A stretch of 10,454 nt of DNA, from NCBI GenBank assembly GCA_903839715.1, contig CAIMDH010000088.1:1-10454 (forward strand), given 5' to 3'. Position 1 is the first letter of the stretch, and each line of letters starts with the position of its first letter. A program made the translations under genes and the position numbers. This document shows, one piece after another, positions 5,630-10,454 of this stretch. The notes below the pieces were generated by a model that made no database searches, was not told where the DNA came from, and saw nothing but the letters and a program-made list of their open reading frames with translations. The DNA is from an uncultured bacterium (GTDB lineage Bacteria; Patescibacteriota; Minisyncoccia; Phycocordibacterales; UBA918).

Positions 5630-6253
5630 ATGGTTATTACATATCAGGGCGGTCAGTGCTTCAAGGTGTCTTTTGGTGACACGACAATGGCTTTTGACCC
5701 AATCGCAAAAAATTCCAAATTACCCAGTGTTAAATTCGGTGCTGATGTCGCGTTTATTTCTTTAAACCACCCAAATTTTAACGGTGCGGATCAAGCCGCG
5801 CATGGCACTAAAGAGCCATACATTGTACAGGGTCCAGGAGAATACGAAATTGGTGAAGTGACCGCACGGGGCTACGGCGTAAAGACTATGTACGATGGGA
5901 CAGATCACTATAATACTATATATCAGGTCCGATTAGAGGAAATGAACATTATTTTCCTTGGAGCTCTTGGTGGTTCTGAAATTGACCCAAAAATTCTCTC
6001 AGAGTTCGGTGATATCGATATTTTATTTATTCCTGTCGGCGGCGGAGATGTGCTTGATGTACCAGCCGCAGCCAAACTGGCAGTCAAACTCGAGGCCAAG
6101 CTTATTATTCCAATGCACTACGATGCTGCTGCACTCGGTGCCTTTCTTAAGGAGATCGGTGCTGAAGGCGCTGAGGTTCTAGATAAACTCACGATTAAGA
6201 AGAAAGATATTCTTGAAATGGAAGGGGAGGTGAAGGTACTTAAAGCAGGGTAA
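5630..6253 (+). CDS. UlaG-like metallo-beta-lactamase-fold protein with degenerate metal site
   Basis: A 207-residue protein with the overall plan of the UlaG-like / Lactamase_B_3 branch of the MBL superfamily: ITYQGGQCFKVSFGDTTMAFDP (strand pair, family Asp23), VAFISLNHPNFNGAD (40-54), VQGPGEYEIGEVTARGYG (66-83), IIFLGALGG (107-115), DIDILFIPVGGGD (128-140) and AKLIIPMHYD (156-165). In active members the second block is THxHxDH and the fourth is HLGDLGH. Here they are NHPNFNG and FLGALGG, so nearly all metal ligands are gone; only His47 and His163 persist. Hydrolase activity is therefore doubtful, and a binding or scaffold role is possible. The ATG at 5630 is chosen over an in-frame TTG at 5609, which precedes the candidate -10 box. 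It heads a plus-strand run with a membrane protein and gyrA. Confidence 0.8.
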   Translation: MVITYQGGQCFKVSFGDTTMAFDPIAKNSKLPSVKFGADVAFISLNHPNFNGADQAAHGTKEPYIVQGPGEYEIGEVTARGYGVKTMYDGTDHYNTIYQVRLEEMNIIFLGALGGSEIDPKILSEFGDIDILFIPVGGGDVLDVPAAAKLAVKLEAKLIIPMHYDAAALGAFLKEIGAEGAEVLDKLTIKKKDILEMEGEVKVLKAG

Positions 6254-6286
6254 ACCCGCAAAAGTATCTACATAGCTGTTAGTGTC

Positions 6287-6742
6287 ATGCAAAAAATATT
6301 TAAACACATTCGCCAACAGCCAAAACACGTACGTGAAAACTACGCCTTTGGTATTGCTGCGACATTTACAGTGATAGTGCTCTTGGTGTGGGTGGTGTCC
6401 CGACCACAAACTGGACTGTTGGGTGGGATTCCTAATCAGGTTAGTGAGACCGCCGCACCTTTTGCTACTCTGCTTAAAGAATCAAAAGAACAACTAGCAC
6501 AACTCAAAAATGCCGCCGCACCAACCACAACAGCACTAACTGTTGATACTGCTACGGCAACGTCAGGAGCCACTGCACTTGTTTTGACCCAGGAAGATAT
6601 TACTATAGCTAATGCTGCTACAACCAGCATTAGTACCACTACCGCACCGAAAGCATATGTTGAGGTATTGATTGGTACTAGCTCTGCCGCTTTACAATCG
6701 GCACAAAATACAGCTATTACAGCACCAGAACCTGTTCAATAA
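6287..6742 (+). CDS. Single-span membrane protein with Thr/Ala-rich tail
   Basis: A 151-residue protein that I do not recognise. A basic N-terminus (1-18, MQKIFKHIRQQPKHVREN) precedes one hydrophobic span (about 19-38), and the positive charges predict that the remaining residues lie outside the cytoplasm. Residues 50-75 look helical (FATLLKESKEQLAQLKNAA). Residues 76-151 are low-complexity, rich in Ala, Thr, Ser and Val, with no cysteine or enzyme motif, and end in PEPVQ. It starts 33 bases after the MBL-fold gene and its end overlaps the spacing region of the gyrA promoter. No Shine-Dalgarno is seen. A structural, envelope-spanning or substrate-like role is possible, but nothing in the sequence decides. 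Confidence 0.75.
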   Translation: MQKIFKHIRQQPKHVRENYAFGIAATFTVIVLLVWVVSRPQTGLLGGIPNQVSETAAPFATLLKESKEQLAQLKNAAAPTTTALTVDTATATSGATALVLTQEDITIANAATTSISTTTAPKAYVEVLIGTSSAALQSAQNTAITAPEPVQ

Positions 6743-6745
6743 TTG

Positions 6746-6754
6746 TGTTATACT
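6746..6754 (+). promoter_or_regulatory. Extended -10 promoter of gyrA
   Basis: TGT-TATACT is an extended -10 element (TGN plus a 5/6 hexamer), four bases after the stop of the preceding gene. No clear -35. It predicts a leader of about 26 bases before the gyrA ATG, without a Shine-Dalgarno. Confidence 0.5.
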
Positions 6755-6786
6755 CTTTATTATTTTTATTCCAGCCGTAAAGACTT

Positions 6787-9258
6787 ATGCCGAAAAAGAC
6801 AATAGTTTCAGAAACACCACCGGAAGCCACAAGAGGAATTGTGGTCCAAAATATCACCAGTGAAATGGAGACTGCGTACCTAGACTACGCGATGTCGGTA
6901 ATCACCCAACGTGCTCTCCCTGATGTACGTGATGGCTTGAAGCCGGTACACCGACGCATTCTCTACTCCATGCGACTCAATGGCCTGACTGCTAGTGCGC
7001 GTTTTAAAAAGTCGGCTACGGTAGTGGGAGACGTACTTGGTAGCTTCCACCCACACGGTGACTCGTCTGTGTATGAGGCAATGGTCAAGCTTGCACAAGG
7101 ATTTTCTACCCGTTATCCGCTCGTTCTCGGGCAAGGTAACTTCGGCTCTATTGATGGTGACGGTGCTGCTGCATATCGATATACAGAAGCTAAGATGTCT
7201 AAGGTAGCTGAAGAAATGCTCCGTGATTTGGAGAAAGACACTGTTGATTGGCGACCAAACTTCGACGGCACTAAAAAAGAGCCAATCGTTTTGCCAGCAG
7301 CTGTTCCTAACTTGCTATTGATGGGTTCACTCGGTATTGCGGTGGGTATGGCGACCAATATTCCGCCACATAACCTCCGTGAACTCGCAGCTGCAGTGGC
7401 GCATCTAATCGATGATCCTGCTGCCACTACTGATGATCTCCTTAAATTTGTCAAAGGACCAGACTTTCCGATGGGAGCGGTGGCCTTCAATCAAAAGGAT
7501 ATTGCGCATGCCTATATAAACGGTCGTGGTGGTGTTGTGGTGCGTGGTGAGGCGGAGATTGTCGAAGATAAGCGTGGGGCTTTTTCAATCATTATTACCT
7601 CTATTCCGTATCGTGTTAATAAGGCTGACTTACAAGTAAAGATTGCTGATTTGGTACGCGACAAGCGGATTGATGGTATACGCGATATGCGCGACGAATC
7701 GACATCAGATATTCGGGTCGTTATCGAGCTTAAGACTGGAGCCCAGCCTCAGACCGTCCTCAACAAGCTCTATAAGCACACTCAACTTGAAGAGACTTTC
7801 CACTACAACATGGTGGCGTTGGTAGATGGTATTCCGCAGACACTATCACTAAAGGCAATGCTTGAGGAATACATCAAGCACCGTACTGAAGTAATCCGTC
7901 GTCGTACTCAGTATGACCTCACCAAGGCACAAGACCGTGAGCATATTTTACTCGGCTTGAAGAAAGCACTTGATCATATTGATCAGATTATCAAAATCAT
8001 TCGCGCGTCTAAGGATGTGCCTACTGCTCACGCCGCTTTGATGAAGGAGTTTAAATTCTCTGCGATTCAAACGCAAGCCATCTTGGATATGCGTCTCCAG
8101 AAGCTTGCTGGTCTAGAGCGTAAGAAGATTGAAGAAGAACTTGCTGAAGTCCAAAAACTCATCAAAGAACTCGAAGCTATTTTGAAGAGTAAGGCACGTA
8201 TGATGAAGATTGTTAAGGATGATCTACTGGAAGTTGCTGAAAAGTATGGTGATAATCGTCGTACTAAGATAGTGAAAGGTGGCGTCAAGATGATGAGTCA
8301 AGAAGATCTCATTGCTGATGATGAGAGTGTGCTTGTGCTGACTGCTGGCGGGTATGTGAAGCGTACCAACCCAGAGGAATACAAAACCCAAAAGCGTGGT
8401 GGTGTCGGTGTGGTTGATTTGAATACCAAAGAAGAAGATGTGGTGACTACACTTCTCACGACTTCTGCGCATAGTGACCTCCTTTTCTTTACCGACAAGG
8501 GTAAGGTCTATCAGAGTAAGATGTACGAAATTCCGGAAGGTCGGCGGGCGACGAGAGGCAAGTCAATCATGAACTTCCTCTCAATGACTCAGGAGGAAAA
8601 AGTTACGTCTGTTTTAGCAGTGCGCAAGGACGAATGGGCAGGAGATTGGAGTCTGATGATGGTTACCAAACATGGTGTAGCTAAGAAAAGTGAAGCCTCA
8701 GCCTTTAAGGATGTCCGTCGTAGTGGGTTAATTGCCATTACCCTTAAGGATGACGACTCTCTCATTGCAGCGCGCTTTGTGGGCAAGGGTGACGAACTTT
8801 CGCTGGTAACGCTTGAAGGTCAGGCGATTCGCTTTAAGGAAAGTGACGTTCGGCAAATGGGCCGTACAGCAGCCGGAGTCGGTGCAATGCGACTAGGTAA
8901 GGGAGATTATATTGTATCGGCAGATGTCTTTAAGAAAGATGACAAAAATACCGAAGTTTTGATTGTGACTGAGCTTGGGTATGGAAAGGCGACACCCGCC
9001 AAAGAATACAAGATACAAAAACGTGGCGGTTCTGGTATTAAGACTGCCAAGGTAACGGCAAAGACCGGTAAGGTCGTGTGTGGTATTGTCCTCAAGGAAG
9101 ATGAGCGTCAAGACGGTGAGCTAGTAATTATGAGCCAGAAAGGACAAGTAATTAAGCTCCCACTTAAGGATGTCCCAACTCTTGGTCGTCAAACACAAGG
9201 AGTGCGAGTGATGAAGATGCGAGAAGGTGACGCGATTGCAAGTATTGTCTTTGTGTAG
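6787..9258 (+). CDS. gyrA: DNA gyrase subunit A
   Basis: An 823-residue type IIA topoisomerase A subunit. With GyrB it introduces negative supercoils using ATP. The N-terminal breakage-reunion domain (about 30-500) has LPDVRDGLKPVHRRIL, the quinolone-determining region HPHGDSSVYE (88-97), and the catalytic Tyr132 in AYRYTEAK. Ser93 and Glu97 correspond to E. coli Ser83 and Asp87 and are of the usual quinolone-sensitive kind. A coiled coil follows (about 375-490). The C-terminal domain (about 510-823) reads as six beta-pinwheel blades. The canonical GyrA box QRRGGKG is QKRGGVG (535-541), and a second near-copy QKRGGSG occurs at 744-750. The box favours gyrase over topoisomerase IV. The protein ends with the last blade and has no acidic tail. 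gyrB is not in the window. A terminator lies 22 bases after the stop. Confidence 0.96.
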   Translation: MPKKTIVSETPPEATRGIVVQNITSEMETAYLDYAMSVITQRALPDVRDGLKPVHRRILYSMRLNGLTASARFKKSATVVGDVLGSFHPHGDSSVYEAMVKLAQGFSTRYPLVLGQGNFGSIDGDGAAAYRYTEAKMSKVAEEMLRDLEKDTVDWRPNFDGTKKEPIVLPAAVPNLLLMGSLGIAVGMATNIPPHNLRELAAAVAHLIDDPAATTDDLLKFVKGPDFPMGAVAFNQKDIAHAYINGRGGVVVRGEAEIVEDKRGAFSIIITSIPYRVNKADLQVKIADLVRDKRIDGIRDMRDESTSDIRVVIELKTGAQPQTVLNKLYKHTQLEETFHYNMVALVDGIPQTLSLKAMLEEYIKHRTEVIRRRTQYDLTKAQDREHILLGLKKALDHIDQIIKIIRASKDVPTAHAALMKEFKFSAIQTQAILDMRLQKLAGLERKKIEEELAEVQKLIKELEAILKSKARMMKIVKDDLLEVAEKYGDNRRTKIVKGGVKMMSQEDLIADDESVLVLTAGGYVKRTNPEEYKTQKRGGVGVVDLNTKEEDVVTTLLTTSAHSDLLFFTDKGKVYQSKMYEIPEGRRATRGKSIMNFLSMTQEEKVTSVLAVRKDEWAGDWSLMMVTKHGVAKKSEASAFKDVRRSGLIAITLKDDDSLIAARFVGKGDELSLVTLEGQAIRFKESDVRQMGRTAAGVGAMRLGKGDYIVSADVFKKDDKNTEVLIVTELGYGKATPAKEYKIQKRGGSGIKTAKVTAKTGKVVCGIVLKEDERQDGELVIMSQKGQVIKLPLKDVPTLGRQTQGVRVMKMREGDAIASIVFV

Positions 9259-9280
9259 AAAAGGGTGGTCAAGTAGGTTC

Positions 9281-9317
9281 ATAAAAAGCAGTCACCCGAA
9301 GGGTGACTGCTTTTTAT
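9281..9317 (+). terminator. Rho-independent terminator after gyrA
   Basis: A 17-bp perfect stem (9281-9297 with 9301-9317) closed by a GAA triloop, with A5/T5 arms and a further T-rich run (TTTC). It ends the MBL-membrane protein-gyrA run and separates it from the methyltransferase. Confidence 0.95.
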
Positions 9318-9352
9318 TTCACACCATAGCAAACCCAAAACATTCTTTCGTG

Positions 9353-9358
9353 TATAAT
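9353..9358 (+). promoter_or_regulatory. Perfect -10 box of the methyltransferase gene
   Basis: TATAAT ends 8 bases before the ATG at 9367, so the transcript probably starts at or within a couple of bases of the start codon. The -35 region is poor. It lies just downstream of the gyrA terminator, where a new promoter is expected. Confidence 0.65.
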
Positions 9359-9366
9359 ACTAAGTA

Positions 9367-9915
9367 ATGAATTTTGTATTACCTGGACGCTTTGTTATTC
9401 CTGAAGTGGTTACGACACACTTCCATCTAAAACTCGGTGATCGGGTAGCAGATTTTGGTGCTGGTAACGGTTTTTTCCTTAAATCACTTTCGGAGGCAGT
9501 AGGCCCAGAAGGAAAAGTGTATGCTTGTGAAATCCAAAAAGGTCTAGTCGAAAAGTTGGGTGATTTTGCTAGGCTAAACGCCCTCTCTAATATCCACCCT
9601 TTATGGTGTGACCTTGAAGAAGTTGGCGGTATTAAACTTCAGAGTAATGCTCTCGATGCAGGGATACTTGTCAACACTCTGTTTCAGTTTGAGTTGAAGG
9701 AGGCGGCACTTGCAGAGATTTATCGGGTACTACGCCCTGGGGGAGTGCTACATGTTATAGATTGGACTGAATCTTTCGGAGGCTTGGGTCCACAGCAAAG
9801 AGACGTTATTATAAAAGAACAAGCAGTTGCTCTTTGTGAATCGGCACAGTTTATTCTTGAGAGTGAATTTGTCGCTGGGGAGCATCATTATGGGTTTACT
9901 GTCAGAAAAGTATGA
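9367..9915 (+). CDS. Class I SAM-dependent methyltransferase
   Basis: A 182-residue Rossmann-fold methyltransferase. Motif I, VADFGAGNGFF (27-37), binds S-adenosylmethionine. The acidic residue that would hold the ribose is Glu55 (VYACEIQ), and an acidic segment CDLEE (81-85) follows. ALDAGILVNTLFQF (96-109) is the motif around the active face, and YRVLRPGGVLHVIDW (119-133) is typical of the UbiE/Methyltransf_11-25 branch. The substrate cannot be read from the sequence, and no gene of a recognisable modification pathway is adjacent. There is no room for a Shine-Dalgarno between the -10 box and the ATG. It overlaps the next gene by ATGA (9912-9915), so the two are translationally coupled. Confidence 0.88.
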   Translation: MNFVLPGRFVIPEVVTTHFHLKLGDRVADFGAGNGFFLKSLSEAVGPEGKVYACEIQKGLVEKLGDFARLNALSNIHPLWCDLEEVGGIKLQSNALDAGILVNTLFQFELKEAALAEIYRVLRPGGVLHVIDWTESFGGLGPQQRDVIIKEQAVALCESAQFILESEFVAGEHHYGFTVRKV

Positions 9916-10454
9916 AATTAAGACCATTTGAATTGGTGCTAGTGGTGGTATTTGGGACTTTATTAATTGGTGCGCTTATTTTACTACGTAGCTATAAAGC
10001 GCCTGAGGATAATGACTCTATCAAAATGGGAGCAGTCTCAATCTGGGGTGTGTTACCGCCGGAAGCTTTTGATGCGATGATCAGCGATGTTAGTACCAAT
10101 GACGAAGGTTTTAGAGGTGTTTTTTATCGGTATATTCCACCAGAACAATTTGATTCAGTTTTTGTAAATGCTCTAGCCGACCAAAAAGCTCCCGATTTAC
10201 TATTATTGCCACACGAAAAACTGATCGAACACCGTACTCGTTTGCAGGCGTTTTCGTATGAATCATACCCCTTACGAACTTTTAGAACTAACTACATTGA
10301 TGGGGCAGAAATATTTGCCTTAAGTGATGGTATCTACGGTCTACCAATGCTGGTTGATCCGCTTGTGATGTATTGGAATCGTGACATTTTTGCTACAAAT
10401 CGTCTCATTAATGCACCAAAGACATGGGAAGAGGTGGTGGCTGATATTGTGCCA
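9912..10454 (+). CDS. Extracellular solute-binding protein, family 1 (partial, runs off window)
   Basis: The first 181 codons of a gene cut by the window end. An N-terminal hydrophobic span (about 6-25, FELVLVVVFGTLLIGALILL) lacks a lipobox cysteine, so it is probably an uncleaved membrane anchor. The remainder is outside the cytoplasm and matches ABC-importer binding proteins of the maltose-binding family: KMGAVSIWGVLPPEAFDAMI, then APDLLLLPHEKL, then DGIYGLPMLVDPLVMYWNRDIFA and APKTWEEVVADI. Such proteins capture sugars or similar solutes and pass them to membrane permeases. The ligand is not readable, and any permease genes would be beyond 10454. The start ATG overlaps the methyltransferase stop, indicating one operon. 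I translated this frame by eye; no stop occurs up to the window end. Confidence 0.88.
   Translation, partial: MKLRPFELVLVVVFGTLLIGALILLRSYKAPEDNDSIKMGAVSIWGVLPPEAFDAMISDVSTNDEGFRGVFYRYIPPEQFDSVFVNALADQKAPDLLLLPHEKLIEHRTRLQAFSYESYPLRTFRTNYIDGAEIFALSDGIYGLPMLVDPLVMYWNRDIFATNRLINAPKTWEEVVADIVP

Noticed and set aside
5514..5765. An 83-codon GTG-initiated plus-strand frame
   Set aside because: It overlaps the MBL-fold gene in another phase, has no Shine-Dalgarno or promoter, and its translation resembles no protein.
6672..6863. 63-codon plus-strand frame between the membrane protein and gyrA
   Set aside because: It overlaps both real genes out of phase and has no start signals.
8067..9111. Several minus-strand frames inside gyrA
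   Set aside because: They are antisense shadows of the strongly conserved gyrA frame, low-complexity and without start signals.

Overview
The window looks like a bacterial chromosome segment from the Candidate Phyla Radiation (Patescibacteria), most likely the Parcubacteria side. This is inferred from gene content and sequence style, not from a search. The indications are a short four-repeat S1, a lysine/arginine-rich S21, a HisRS-fold protein that has lost its ATP-binding arginines, a metallo-beta-lactamase-fold protein without its metal motif, sigma70-type -10 boxes lying only 8-16 bases before several ATGs, and almost no Shine-Dalgarno sequences. TAA, TAG and TGA are all used as stops (TGA ends the methyltransferase), so nothing suggests the UGA-as-glycine code.

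Layout. On the minus strand, 2233-26 holds lepB (signal peptidase I), a HisRS-like paralogue and rpsU (S21), ending at a strong hairpin. Divergent from lepB, on the plus strand, are pth (peptidyl-tRNA hydrolase) and an A/T-rich gene with a pattern resembling Fe(II)/2-oxoglutarate oxygenases, ending at a hairpin shared convergently with rpsA. On the minus strand, rpsA (S1, 4822-3722) has a 5' leader of about 110 bases that folds into a long stem-loop. Behind its promoter lies an unexplained 88-base inverted-repeat element. Next is a 75-codon gene of unknown function with its own near-consensus promoter, perfect Shine-Dalgarno and terminator. From 5615 everything reads plus: a degenerate MBL-fold protein, a one-span membrane protein with a low-complexity tail, gyrA, a terminator, then a class I methyltransferase overlapping by ATGA a membrane-anchored family-1 solute-binding protein that runs off the window.

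Most genes serve core information processing (S21, S1, Pth, gyrase) or secretion (LepB). The less expected parts are the two degenerate-enzyme homologues (HisRS-like and MBL-like), the orphan small gene with optimal expression signals, the oxygenase-like gene, the S1 leader fold and the inverted repeat next to it. I see no CRISPR array, transposase, tRNA, rRNA or phage gene. No clear-cut new multi-gene system is visible.
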